NCBI RefSeq assembly: GCF_021311115.1
Contig: NZ_JAJTNP010000004.1
Span: 186,001 to 250,000, forward strand
Source: Chryseobacterium gwangjuense
Lineage (GTDB): Bacteria > Bacteroidota > Bacteroidia > Flavobacteriales > Weeksellaceae
DNA length: 64,000 bases
Direction of reading: 5' to 3'
Part shown: piece after piece, positions 8,723-17,537 of the stretch
How the letters are laid out: each line of letters starts with the position of its first letter
Numbering within the stretch: position 1 is the stretch's first letter
The notes under the pieces: model-generated
What the model saw: the letters and a program-made list of their open reading frames with translations, nothing else
What the model was told of the DNA's origin: nothing
Databases searched by the model: none
Made by a program: the position numbers and the translations under genes

Positions 8723-10648
8723 ATGAAAATGATTAAAAAATTAAGTATATTCTCTATTTTTATAACTATTGTTTGCTTTTCTCAAGAACATAAGTTTCTT
8801 AACTATCCTAAATTTGATGAAGCAGATTTGAAGAAAACTCAATCTCGCATTGAAAAAAATGCTCCTGCAGAAATTCTATATAATAGTTTAAGTATTGATT
8901 TATCTCCTTCAGGTTCACATTTTTATCAAAAGAAATATTTCACTAAAATCAAAATTTATGACAAGAAAAAGGCAGAAGAATGGCTGAATCTTGATATACC
9001 AATTTCAGGTGGAGAAAGTCTTGAAGATTTTGAGGTAATTGTTTATAATTATCAGAATGATAAAGTTGAAAAAACAGTAATTAATAAAAAAGATCAGTTA
9101 AAAGAAAATTTTGTTAAAGGGCTAAAGTTTTATAAGCTCGCGATTCCAAATATTGTAGATGGATCTGTGATAGAATATCATTACAAAGTTGACACTGGGA
9201 ATGTTTACAACTTAACATATTATCTTCAATACAATATTCCTGTAGTATATCAGGAATACCTTTTTGAGTATCCTGAAACTTTAACATATACTTTTAATGG
9301 TACAGGAAATAATATTGCACCAAAATATAATGTAAGCAATGTACAGGTTCGTTTAGGAATGAGTATGAATGCTTACAAATTCGGTTATGAGAATATTGCT
9401 TCAGTACAAAAAGAACAGTATGTAAAAGGTAATGACAGAGATAGAGCTAAAATAAAACCTGAATTAAGAAAATACGCTGCGAGATATTTTACTTTTGAAT
9501 CTTCTGACAAATGGAGTAAACTGGCAGAAAAACTTAAATATTCAGATAATTTTGGAGGATATTTAAAAAGCAATGTTAAAAATATTCTTTCAAATGATAT
9601 CAAAAATTATTTTGATCCTTTAGAAAGAGCGAATAAAATATTTGGTTTTGTTAAAAATGATTACAAATGGAATAAAGATTTTGGAATTATTGCAAGCCAG
9701 GGAATGAGGCAGTTTACAAAACTAAAATCAGGTAATTCAGCAGATATCAACCTTTTTTTGGTAGCTCTTTTTAAAGATGCTGGACTTGATGCTAATCCTG
9801 TTTTGATCTCAACTATTGAAAATGGTGTTTTAAATGTTTTAACACCTAATCTTAATAGTGTCAATATGGTTTTAGCCTCTGTAAAAATTAATGATCAAGT
9901 ATATCTGTATGATGCTACTTCATTTGGTTCGAAGGTCAATGTATTACCAGAAAGAGACTGGAATGATTTTGGCGTTTTACTAGAAGATGAAAAAGCAACT
10001 GATTTTTCGTTTTCGAATACAAATGTTAGCAAGGAGGAGTTGATAATTAAAGCAAATATAGATTTACAAAACTCAGAAGTTAACGGTAGTTTTATCAAAA
10101 GAGAAAATGGCTTATTTTCTATAGAAACTTATGATGATTTTGATTCGAATAGAGATAAATATAATCAGTCTTTTAAAACTGATTTTGCAGCCAATATAAA
10201 AGACGTTGAATCTAAATTGCTTAATAGCGGAGAATTTGAATCTCAAATGAAATTCTCAAGCAGTAATTTAATGGATGTTGTTGGAAGTAAAATTATCTTA
10301 AATCCTTTGTTGTTTTTAAATATAGGAACCGAAAAATTTGATCAAAAAGAGGAACGAAAAAACCAGATAGACTTTATTTCCGCATTTACAAGGGAAAAAA
10401 AAGTGGAAATTACAATTCCTGATGGGTATAAAGTCGGGGATCTTCCAAAACCGAAAAAAATTCTTACAGATGATAAAGAGCTTGCCTATACTTATAAGGT
10501 AGAATTTGAAAATAATAAACTTTCTGTAATTTCTAAAGTAGAAGTTTTGAGTCAAAATTATCCAAAAGAATATTATTCATTTTTTAAACAAATATGGAAA
10601 ATTATAAATGAAAGTGAGAATCAGGTAATCAGCTTGATAAAAAAGTAA
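8723..10648 (+). CDS. Secreted DUF3857 protein with a degenerate transglutaminase domain
   Basis: 641 residues, signal peptide to about residue 20 (IVCFSQ). Same architecture as the gene upstream, but where that one has GDCKGLTN this has SGNSADINLFL: the nucleophilic Cys position is Ser. The His motif NHVIL is replaced by NMVLAS. Only the Asp of YLYDATS remains. So the fold is kept and the peptidase/transglutaminase chemistry is probably lost; a binding or partner role beside the intact paralogue is an inference. The operon ends at the hairpin at 10681. Confidence 0.78.
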   Translation: MKMIKKLSIFSIFITIVCFSQEHKFLNYPKFDEADLKKTQSRIEKNAPAEILYNSLSIDLSPSGSHFYQKKYFTKIKIYDKKKAEEWLNLDIPISGGESLEDFEVIVYNYQNDKVEKTVINKKDQLKENFVKGLKFYKLAIPNIVDGSVIEYHYKVDTGNVYNLTYYLQYNIPVVYQEYLFEYPETLTYTFNGTGNNIAPKYNVSNVQVRLGMSMNAYKFGYENIASVQKEQYVKGNDRDRAKIKPELRKYAARYFTFESSDKWSKLAEKLKYSDNFGGYLKSNVKNILSNDIKNYFDPLERANKIFGFVKNDYKWNKDFGIIASQGMRQFTKLKSGNSADINLFLVALFKDAGLDANPVLISTIENGVLNVLTPNLNSVNMVLASVKINDQVYLYDATSFGSKVNVLPERDWNDFGVLLEDEKATDFSFSNTNVSKEELIIKANIDLQNSEVNGSFIKRENGLFSIETYDDFDSNRDKYNQSFKTDFAANIKDVESKLLNSGEFESQMKFSSSNLMDVVGSKIILNPLLFLNIGTEKFDQKEERKNQIDFISAFTREKKVEITIPDGYKVGDLPKPKKILTDDKELAYTYKVEFENNKLSVISKVEVLSQNYPKEYYSFFKQIWKIINESENQVISLIKK

Positions 10649-10678
10649 AAAAGCAATACAATTTCAAAAATATTTTTA

Positions 10679-10706
10679 AAACCATTCATCTTTTGAATGG
10701 TTTTTG
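10679..10706 (+). terminator. Rho-independent terminator after the DUF3857 pair
   Basis: Arms ACCATTCA (10681-10688) and TGAATGGT (10694-10701) with a T-run to 10705. Confidence 0.85.
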
Positions 10707-10730
10707 CATGTAAAAAAGAAAATCAAAATT

Positions 10731-11555
10731 ATGAAAAACACAATTGCTGTTTTGGTGCTCTCCGCTTTTTTTATTTTTTCTGCATGTAAGAAATCTGAGA
10801 AGACAGATATAACAAAAAAATCTGAAATGCTGCAAACTGAAAAATTCATTGTTGATTCAGTTAAAGTGAAGGATTCTATTAAACTTAACGATTCTCTGAA
10901 AATAAGATATTATTCTAAAATGTTGGTTTTCCCGACAATAAAGGATAAAAAACTGTTGGACAGTATTTACTTTGGAGAGAAGAAGATTCAGGATTTTTCT
11001 AAAAATGGACTTCAGGCTCTGCTTGAAAACAATAAAAATGAATATTTTAATACGACTAAAAAAGATTCAAAAGATTGGATGTCCGATATGAAGTATGCTC
11101 AGGAGTGGTATTCGGATTTGGGAATGGATTTGAAATCGAATATCAATGATTATATTCACATAGAATACAGTTGGGGTTCTTATGAAGGTGGTGCACATGA
11201 TAATTATGGTTTTTCGGAAAGGGTTTTTGATATCAAGAATAACAAAAAAGTAGAGTTGAAAGACATTACTTCAATGCCTAAAGATAAACTGGAGGTTTTG
11301 TTGATGAAAAATATTAACAAAATGAATGGTGGAGCTACCGATGAAAATGGAGAAATTAATAATTCTGAAATGCTTTTGGTTGAAAAAATTCCCGTTACAG
11401 GAAACTTTTATTTTGATGATAAAAACCTGTATTTCCATTATAGTCCTTATGAAATAACGGCTTTTGCAGCTGGAGATATTACCATTCCTATTTCCTGGCA
11501 GGAACTGAATGGAACACTCACTCGACAGTTTAAAGAACGAATGAAAATTAAATAA
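10731..11555 (+). CDS. DUF3298 (RsiV-like) lipoprotein
   Basis: 275 residues from the ATG at 10731; an upstream ATG at 10704 lies in the preceding terminator and would add nine basic residues, so I reject it. The signal peptide ends in a lipobox (FIFSAC, Cys about 19), so this is an outer- or inner-membrane lipoprotein. A Ser/Lys-rich linker leads to a domain with the YEGGAHDNYGFSERVFDI block and LKDIT motif, typical of DUF3298, the fold of the lysozyme-binding anti-sigma factor RsiV. No sigma factor lies beside it, so a signalling role is not supported. Single gene with its own terminator. Confidence 0.78.
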   Translation: MKNTIAVLVLSAFFIFSACKKSEKTDITKKSEMLQTEKFIVDSVKVKDSIKLNDSLKIRYYSKMLVFPTIKDKKLLDSIYFGEKKIQDFSKNGLQALLENNKNEYFNTTKKDSKDWMSDMKYAQEWYSDLGMDLKSNINDYIHIEYSWGSYEGGAHDNYGFSERVFDIKNNKKVELKDITSMPKDKLEVLLMKNINKMNGGATDENGEINNSEMLLVEKIPVTGNFYFDDKNLYFHYSPYEITAFAAGDITIPISWQELNGTLTRQFKERMKIK

Positions 11556-11560
11556 TACTA

Positions 11561-11592
11561 AAATGCTTCTTTATCAGGAAGCATTTTTTTAT
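11561..11592 (+). terminator. Rho-independent terminator of the DUF3298 gene
   Basis: Arms AAATGCTTC (11561-11569) and GAAGCATTT (11578-11586) followed by a T-run. Confidence 0.85.
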
Positions 11593-11597
11593 TTTTG
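11590..11597 (+). promoter_or_regulatory. -7 element placed 5 nt before the lipid kinase ATG
   Basis: TATTTTTG matches TAnnTTTG and overlaps the T-run of the upstream terminator. The ATG is at 11603, so a transcript starting the usual few bases downstream would have almost no leader. Confidence 0.5.
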
Positions 11598-11602
11598 TTG
11601 CA

Positions 11603-12454
11603 ATGGAAAACGTGGCTTTTATTATCAATCCCTTTTCGGCGAAAAAAAACTACCAACCTTTTCTTGATGAATTAAGAAAAAAGGTAATTAATCCTTTATA
11701 TTATATTTCGGAATCTATCCAGGGAACGGATGATTTTATTCAGGAAAATTTTAACGAAATAGATATTTTTGTGGCAATAGGAGGGGATGGAACAATTTCA
11801 ACAATTGCCCGTAATCTTATTGGGACATCAAAGATTTTAGCTATTTTTCCGGCAGGATCAGGAAATGGTTTTTCTAATGAAACCAATTTTAAAAAGAATC
11901 TGGATGAACTTTTAGAGAAAATTAAAGCTAAAAAATCCAGGAAGATTGATACGTTTACAGTGAATGATAAACTATCAATTAATGTTTCCGGAACCGGTTT
12001 TGACGGGAAGGTGGTAAAAGAGTTTGAGAAAACAAGTCGGGGATTTAAAAATTATATCAAAGTTTCTCTTAAAACGTTTTTTAATTATAAACCGATAAAA
12101 GTAAAGTTCTTTGACGAACAATATCAGCAGTACAATGGAAAATATCTGATGCTGAATATCGCTAACACAAGACAGTTCGGTAACAACGCTTTTATAGCAC
12201 CGAAAGCCAGTAAAAGTGATGGTTTGGTTGATATTGTTTTGGTGAAAAAATTTCCTTTAACCTATTCTGCGTTATTTGCCTACAGAATGTTTACCAAGAA
12301 ACTGAAGGATGATGATTATGTTACTTATCTTCCCGTTTCAGAAATTGAGTTTAAGGTAAATACTAAGAATTGGCATCTGGACGGTGAATTCAATAAAATA
12401 AAATCTCCTATTCATATCAAGGTTCAGCCTTCAAGTCTGAATATTTTGGTGTAG
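11603..12454 (+). CDS. Diacylglycerol/lipid kinase, YegS/DagK family
   Basis: 283 residues; the DAGK catalytic domain has the nucleotide motif AIGGDGTISTIA (about 60-71) and the second motif FPAGSGNGFSNE. The C-terminal half contains the LANTRQFG-like block of the family and ends in WHLDGE. It would phosphorylate diacylglycerol or a similar lipid with ATP at the inner membrane. The substrate (diacylglycerol, undecaprenol-like or sphingoid lipid) cannot be told from the sequence; Bacteroidota make sphingolipids, so a ceramide or sphingosine kinase role is possible but unproven. Confidence 0.85.
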   Translation: MENVAFIINPFSAKKNYQPFLDELRKKVINPLYYISESIQGTDDFIQENFNEIDIFVAIGGDGTISTIARNLIGTSKILAIFPAGSGNGFSNETNFKKNLDELLEKIKAKKSRKIDTFTVNDKLSINVSGTGFDGKVVKEFEKTSRGFKNYIKVSLKTFFNYKPIKVKFFDEQYQQYNGKYLMLNIANTRQFGNNAFIAPKASKSDGLVDIVLVKKFPLTYSALFAYRMFTKKLKDDDYVTYLPVSEIEFKVNTKNWHLDGEFNKIKSPIHIKVQPSSLNILV

Positions 12455-12508
12455 ATTTTTAGATAGAAAAGATAAGTAATGTTTTAGCTGAGAAAAATAA
12501 TCTAAATA

Positions 12509-12544
12509 AAAAGCCACATTAGACAGAAATCTTTTGTGGCTTTT
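12509..12544. terminator. Bidirectional terminator between convergent genes
   Basis: Arms AAAAGCCACA (12509-12518) and TGTGGCTTTT (12535-12544), A-run on one side and T-run on the other, between the lipid kinase and the beta-propeller gene. Confidence 0.8.
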
Positions 12545-12557
12545 GTTTTAAAATCTA

Positions 12558-13769
12558 TTATTCTTTTATCAACTTTTCTGAATGTTCTTTTCCATTTTTA
12601 TCTTTACCTATAAGCAAATAATTACCTTTTGGAAGGCTTTCTATAGCAATTTTTCCTGTTTTTTCTCTTCTCTCCAAAACTTTTCTTCCACTTATATCCA
12701 AAAGACTAACTTCCGAAAGTTCTTCCGAAAAGTAAAGAATAGATTTTACAGGATTTGGATAGATGGTTATGTTTTTGTTGTTGACAATGGTTTCACTTGT
12801 AGCCAATGAAGCTGTGATCTTGCTTATTGTACTCACTCCAAAATTACAGGTATAAACATCTCCTGTCGTTTCATTTTTCACAATACCTTGCGGGTATGTT
12901 CCGCCAGTGGCCAAAGTTGCCCAGGCCTGCGTTACAACACCTGTTGGAGATATTTTACTTACTGTACTGTTGTTATTACCTGTATAAAGATTACCTGATG
13001 CATCTATACTCAGACAAAGAGGTCCCGGATTATTCGTTAAAGTAGCCCAAGCATGAGTAACATTACCAGTCGGAGTTATTTTGCTAACCGTATTATTTCC
13101 TAAGTTGGCTACATAAAGATTACCGGATGTATCCATTACAATGTTTTGTGGATTAGCATTATTTGCTAAAGTAACCCATGCTTTTGTTACTATACCGGAT
13201 GGTGTTATTTTGCTAACTGTATCATTTTGATTAACAGTATAAACATTCCCAGAATTGTCTACAATAATATCTTTAGGATATGCATCAGTTGCTAAATAGG
13301 CCCAATCTTGTGTAATTGCAGAACCATTCGCCAGTATCTTACTGATTGTCTTATTAGTGTTTGCGGTGTAAATATTGTTTGCTGTATCTAAGGCTATTGC
13401 ATAAGGGGAAGTGCCGTTCGGCAAAGTAGCCCAAGCTTGTGTTAAATTACCTGTTGGAGTTATTTTGCTTACAGTATCATTGCCTGAATTAGTCGTATAA
13501 ACATTTCCTGATGCATCTATGGCAATATCGCGAGGAATTGCATTATTCCCTAATGTAGCCCAAGACTGCGTTACGGTACCGTTTGGATCTATTTTACTTA
13601 CGGTAGAGCTGCCATAATTAGCCGTATAAAGGTTACCGGAAGTATCAATAACCATTTCTAGAGGTTTATAGAAATAGGTTAAAACAGCCCAATCATGGAT
13701 CACTGTTAATTGTGCAAATGCAACCGTTCCAGAGGCTAGTCCTAATAAAAAGGTAAAGATTTTTTTCAT
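12558..13769 (-). CDS. Secreted NHL-like beta-propeller with T9SS sorting domain
   Basis: 403 residues: signal peptide (about 1-19), then about seven repeats of about 41-43 residues, each built on the pattern DASGNLYTAN...STVSKI.PTG.VTQAWATL, which is a six- or seven-bladed propeller of the NHL/SMP-30 type. The last about 75 residues (from about 325, ITIYPNPV...LPKGNYLLIGKDKNGKEHSEKLIKE) are a type A type IX secretion C-terminal domain, so the protein is probably exported through the T9SS and anchored or released at the surface. PorT is encoded at 26990. Ligand unknown. Repeat units are close in sequence, suggesting recent expansion. Confidence 0.85.
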   Translation of the reverse strand: MKKIFTFLLGLASGTVAFAQLTVIHDWAVLTYFYKPLEMVIDTSGNLYTANYGSSTVSKIDPNGTVTQSWATLGNNAIPRDIAIDASGNVYTTNSGNDTVSKITPTGNLTQAWATLPNGTSPYAIALDTANNIYTANTNKTISKILANGSAITQDWAYLATDAYPKDIIVDNSGNVYTVNQNDTVSKITPSGIVTKAWVTLANNANPQNIVMDTSGNLYVANLGNNTVSKITPTGNVTHAWATLTNNPGPLCLSIDASGNLYTGNNNSTVSKISPTGVVTQAWATLATGGTYPQGIVKNETTGDVYTCNFGVSTISKITASLATSETIVNNKNITIYPNPVKSILYFSEELSEVSLLDISGRKVLERREKTGKIAIESLPKGNYLLIGKDKNGKEHSEKLIKE

Positions 13770-14194
13770 GTGGTTATTATATATTTAAAAGTGATGATGT
13801 TAGTTTTCTAAGCCTTTCCCATACAACTTCAAAGAGAATTTTTTTCAAACTTATATACAAGAATATTTTCCACAGGTTTTACTGTGGTAATTAAAGTTGA
13901 ATCGCTAAATCTATAGGGAATTTGCAGCTGCTTTCAATTAATGATGAAGCAACTCGATTCTAATAAGGTCTTCAAGTGTCATCATATGATAATCATGACG
14001 AGGTACAAAAGTAAAGTTAATAAACTTTCAGATATAATGTTGAAAAACCTTAAAAAAAATTAATTTAAAAATCATTTAAGATTAAAGAAATGAGGTTTTT
14101 TAGGGCGAAAATGATAAAGTCATCTCTATTTGTAAATGAGAAGTTTTTTATGATTGAAAAAGGATACAGTTTATTATTTCTTAAAACTCAAAAA
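13770..14194 (-). other. 425-bp gene-free stretch: probable long structured leader of the beta-propeller gene
   Basis: It lies between the dctA stop and the propeller start. On the minus strand a -7 element TACTTTTG (14013-14006) would start a leader of about 230 nt. Within that leader GAATCG pairs with CGATTC around an inner GCTTT/AAAGC stem, and CCACAG pairs with CTGTGG. I see no known riboswitch signature and no credible ORF. Confidence 0.4.
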
Positions 14195-15475
14195 TCAAAT
14201 CTCAAGCTTTTTCTCTATTTCATTCGGGTGATCCAAACAATACTGCAATTGGTTTTTATCCAGTTGTTTTTCCCAGTTGGCAACAACTACGGTTGCTACA
14301 GAATTTCCTATAACGTTTGTTAAAGCACGACATTCACTCATAAATTTATCAATCCCCAGAATTAAGGTCATTCCTGCAATCGGAATTTCAGGGACTACAG
14401 CTAATGTGGCAGCTAAAGTTACAAAACCCGCTCCTGTTACTCCTGCAGCTCCTTTAGAACTTAACATAGCTACCAAAAGCAACATAATTTGTTTTTCAAT
14501 CGGAAGATGGATATTTAAAGCCTGGGCAATAAATAAAGAAGCTAAGGTCATATAAATATTAGTTCCGTCGAGATTAAAAGAATATCCGGTAGGAACTACC
14601 AATCCTACAATTGCTCTTGAACATCCTGCTTTTTCCAGTTTTTCCATAATTCCCGGAAGTGCAGATTCAGAAGAGCTTGTTCCTAATACCAAAAGAAGTT
14701 CTTCTTTTAAATAGTACATCAATTTGAAAATGTTGAAACCATTGTACCAAGCTACTGCTCCTAACACCAATACAACAAAAAGAATGGAGGTGATATAAAA
14801 TGTACCGACTAAAAATATGAGGTTGAGTACAGAATGAAGTCCGTATTTCCCAATAGTAAAAGCCATTGCTCCAAAAGCTCCGATTGGGGCAAGCTTCATC
14901 AACATATGAACAATCTTGAAAATCGGAGTGGAAAGATATTGTAAAAAATCCGTTACTTTCTGGCTTTTTTCTTTTGTCAGAACCAAGGCAACTCCCATTA
15001 AAATAGCAACCAGAAGAACCTGTAAAATATTTTCGCCAACCAAAGGACTAAATAATGTTTCAGGAATGATATTCATGATAAAGCCTGTCAATGTAGTTTC
15101 ATGAGCTTTTTGCTGATATTGTGAAACATCACCTGAAAGAGTAGAAGGGTCAATATTTAAACCATGTCCGGGTTGCAGAATATTTCCTACGATGAGCCCA
15201 ATAATTAATGCTAAAGTAGAAAATGTAAAAAAATAAATCATTGCTTTTATCGCAATTCTTCCCACTTTCTTAAGATCAGTCATATGAGCAATTCCCAAAG
15301 TAAGCGTGATGAAAATTACAGGAGCAATAATCATTTTTACTAATTTGATAAAACCGTCACCGAGTGGTTTCATTTTTTCGCCCAGTTCAGGATAGAATCT
15401 TCCCAAAAGCACACCCGCAATAATGGCTATAATAACCTGAAAGTAAAGCTGCTGATAGAATTTTTTGGTTTTCAA
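14195..15475 (-). CDS. dctA: C4-dicarboxylate:cation symporter, DctA/DAACS family
   Basis: 426 residues, about eight membrane helices plus the two re-entrant loops of the family. Signature blocks: the Ser-rich HP1 tip [17 protein letters not shown], the [17 protein letters not shown] block, [13 protein letters not shown] in HP2 and [13 protein letters not shown]. These are the substrate and Na+/H+ binding motifs. It would take up succinate, fumarate or malate. GltP/GltT (glutamate) are relatives; the [18 protein letters not shown] combination fits DctA best. Transcribed alone. Confidence 0.88.
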   Translation of the reverse strand: MKTKKFYQQLYFQVIIAIIAGVLLGRFYPELGEKMKPLGDGFIKLVKMIIAPVIFITLTLGIAHMTDLKKVGRIAIKAMIYFFTFSTLALIIGLIVGNILQPGHGLNIDPSTLSGDVSQYQQKAHETTLTGFIMNIIPETLFSPLVGENILQVLLVAILMGVALVLTKEKSQKVTDFLQYLSTPIFKIVHMLMKLAPIGAFGAMAFTIGKYGLHSVLNLIFLVGTFYITSILFVVLVLGAVAWYNGFNIFKLMYYLKEELLLVLGTSSSESALPGIMEKLEKAGCSRAIVGLVVPTGYSFNLDGTNIYMTLASLFIAQALNIHLPIEKQIMLLLVAMLSSKGAAGVTGAGFVTLAATLAVVPEIPIAGMTLILGIDKFMSECRALTNVIGNSVATVVVANWEKQLDKNQLQYCLDHPNEIEKKLEI

Positions 15476-15545
15476 GAGTATCGTTTTGAATTTAAGGGAG
15501 AAAATTAAGAAAATTTATTTTGAAATGAATAGAAGGGATGAAAAG

Positions 15546-15574
15546 TTTCGGCGGGGCTTTCAGCCCCGCCGAAA
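15546..15574. repeat. 13-bp perfect GC-rich hairpin upstream of dctA / downstream of the TauE-like gene
   Basis: Arms TTTCGGCGGGGCT (15546-15558) and complement (15562-15574), loop TTC. Probably ends the minus-strand TauE/SafE transcript. It shares the TTTCGGCGG arm start and 3-nt loop with the hairpins at 1209 and 2136. Confidence 0.65.
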
Positions 15575-15636
15575 AAAATTATTGATGAAGGTTTATTATA
15601 TAACAATAGTTGGCTCTAAAATGATTAAACAGATTG

Positions 15637-16674
15637 TTACATTTCGAATTTTTTGATCACCTGATTATTCTTGTAGCAATAAAATTCGTAAGTAGGTTGT
15701 TGCTTAAAAGTAAACACTTTCTCTACATGTATTTTATTATATTGATGTATCAAATCGTTATATTTTTCTTTGAGAAGGTTCGGGAGTTCATCCGGATGTA
15801 TCGGTCTTTCCACTTCAAAACCATCATTAAAAGCAAATTCTATGATAAAATCTGTATTTCTCCATGAAATTATAGATTCTGTTTCACTGGATTTATGGAG
15901 AGTTGATAATGAAATGTTGTCTTGCTGAATAATTTTATCTGAAGTACCTATCAATAAAAGAATTCCGGACAAAACCATTGCTCCGTAACCGATTTTTTTG
16001 AATAAAGTTTCACTTAAATAAGGTAAAATATATTTCACGGTATAAGATGAGATAATAGTGGCAATCGCGATAGTTATTCCCAACCATAAAGCAGTTTTAG
16101 AATATAAACCCAATGAAATGTAAATAATAAGTTTAATAAGATGTAGAAAAACCTCATTAGCAGCTCTTGTTGCTACAATTTCTTCCTTTTTAAGCCCGAA
16201 TCTGAGATAAAATCGATTAAATAACAAACCGATTGCTCCTGTAATTCCGGAAATAAATCCGGCAAAAAAACCGATAACCCCCAATAGAAACTTTGAATAA
16301 GGTTTCTGATGCTCTTTCTGTAATTTCTTAGTTTTAAATAATTCAGGGAGATTGGCGATAAGGAAAAAAGCAACAATGAATTGAAGGTAATTAGGATTTA
16401 TATATTTAATAAGATAAGCTCCGAGTAAAACAGCAGGAATTGAAAACGGAACAAACCAAAAGAAGATTTGCCATTTAATATGCTTTTTAAAAGCGGAAAT
16501 TCTTGATACAGAGCTTGTAAAAGTACCTATCGTTAATGAAAAAGGTACGACTGAGCTTGGTAACAGTAAATTTAAAATAGGAATTAAAATCAGGCTTGCT
16601 CCGCCGCCACAGATGGCACTGATCCAAAAAGCGATTATGGTTCCTAAAAACAGAAGTATGATATTGAAAGGCAT
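15637..16674 (-). CDS. TauE/SafE-family membrane permease with extra C-terminal domain
   Basis: 345 residues. About 1-250 form the eight-helix TauE/SafE (DUF81) permease, with the Gly-rich ICGGGASLILIP motif near the N-terminus and GFFAGFISGITGAIG in the second half; family members export sulfite, sulfoacetate and related organosulfur anions. From about 252 onward there is a soluble tail of about 94 residues (ending KNNQVIKKFEM) that the family normally lacks; its end loosely resembles PepSY-like domains (inference). It starts 10 bases after the stop of nothing on its strand and is followed at 16685 by the PAP2 gene upstream, so the two may be one transcript. Confidence 0.78.
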   Translation of the reverse strand: MPFNIILLFLGTIIAFWISAICGGGASLILIPILNLLLPSSVVPFSLTIGTFTSSVSRISAFKKHIKWQIFFWFVPFSIPAVLLGAYLIKYINPNYLQFIVAFFLIANLPELFKTKKLQKEHQKPYSKFLLGVIGFFAGFISGITGAIGLLFNRFYLRFGLKKEEIVATRAANEVFLHLIKLIIYISLGLYSKTALWLGITIAIATIISSYTVKYILPYLSETLFKKIGYGAMVLSGILLLIGTSDKIIQQDNISLSTLHKSSETESIISWRNTDFIIEFAFNDGFEVERPIHPDELPNLLKEKYNDLIHQYNKIHVEKVFTFKQQPTYEFYCYKNNQVIKKFEM

Positions 16675-16684
16675 CTCTAAAAAT

Positions 16685-17467
16685 TTAAAAGTTTTTTACA
16701 AATCCAATTCCTGCATTTCCCTTTTGATAATAAGGCATAATCATCGTTTGGCTTTTTTCTTTTTTTCCACCTAAAAGATTATTGATTTTTGGATATAACC
16801 AATACGCCAATTCAGTGGATAAAATCCCAAAACCGGCACCTCCCACAACATCTCCAAACCAGTGCTTATTGTTCAACATTCTGTATATTCCGGTGAACAC
16901 AGCAAGAGAATACCCGGAAATTCCCAGTAAAAAATTAGTGTCTTTATATTCTCTGAACATAAATTGAGCAGAGGCAAAAGACATGGCAGTATGACCTGAC
17001 GGAAAAGATAAATTGTTGGAAAAATCTGGCCTTTCTTCTTTCACAAGATGTTTAAGAGGAAGAGTGAAGGCAGTGGTAATCATTAATGAGGTTCCGTAAA
17101 TAATCGTTCTGTCTCTAAAATTGTGTTTTCCTTTTACACCAAAAGCATTTAAACCATACACCAAAACACCAGGAGCATATTGTGTGTAATTATCCAGTCG
17201 TATATGATCGGGTTTGTGTTCGCTGATCTCATATTGAGTGGAAAAATTAAGCTGTTTCAGCTGTTTTATACTCAGACTTGCTACTCCATACGTGATTAAA
17301 GTTGCCGGTACGATTAATTTTTTATAACTAAACTGATGGGTGTTGTCTTCAAGGTTCAGTTTTGTAATGGCAGTGTCCTGAATACTTTTGATATCTAAAC
17401 TATCTTGTGCGTAAACTTTCTGAAAGCATACAATAATGATGAGTATGCTTGATAATAAACCTTTCAT
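16685..17467 (-). CDS. PAP2-family membrane phosphatase
   Basis: 260 residues with signal peptide (ending VYAQ) and several hydrophobic helices. The three phosphatase motifs are present: K...EERPDF, FPSGHTAMSF, and YRMLNNKHWFGDVVGG (the His nucleophile and Asp). The enzyme would dephosphorylate a lipid phosphate or undecaprenyl pyrophosphate on the periplasmic face. The spacing to the TauE-like gene downstream is 10 bases, suggesting co-transcription. Confidence 0.82.
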   Translation of the reverse strand: MKGLLSSILIIIVCFQKVYAQDSLDIKSIQDTAITKLNLEDNTHQFSYKKLIVPATLITYGVASLSIKQLKQLNFSTQYEISEHKPDHIRLDNYTQYAPGVLVYGLNAFGVKGKHNFRDRTIIYGTSLMITTAFTLPLKHLVKEERPDFSNNLSFPSGHTAMSFASAQFMFREYKDTNFLLGISGYSLAVFTGIYRMLNNKHWFGDVVGGAGFGILSTELAYWLYPKINNLLGGKKEKSQTMIMPYYQKGNAGIGFVKNF

Positions 17468-17537
17468 TGGATATTTTATGTCTTATAGATTAATTATTGA
17501 CACAAAATTGCAATCCAATTTAGAAGAAACTTTGAAT

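Noticed and set aside
14090..14323. 77-codon frame on the plus strand near the dctA end
   Set aside because: Half of it is antisense to dctA and it has no ribosome site or domain.
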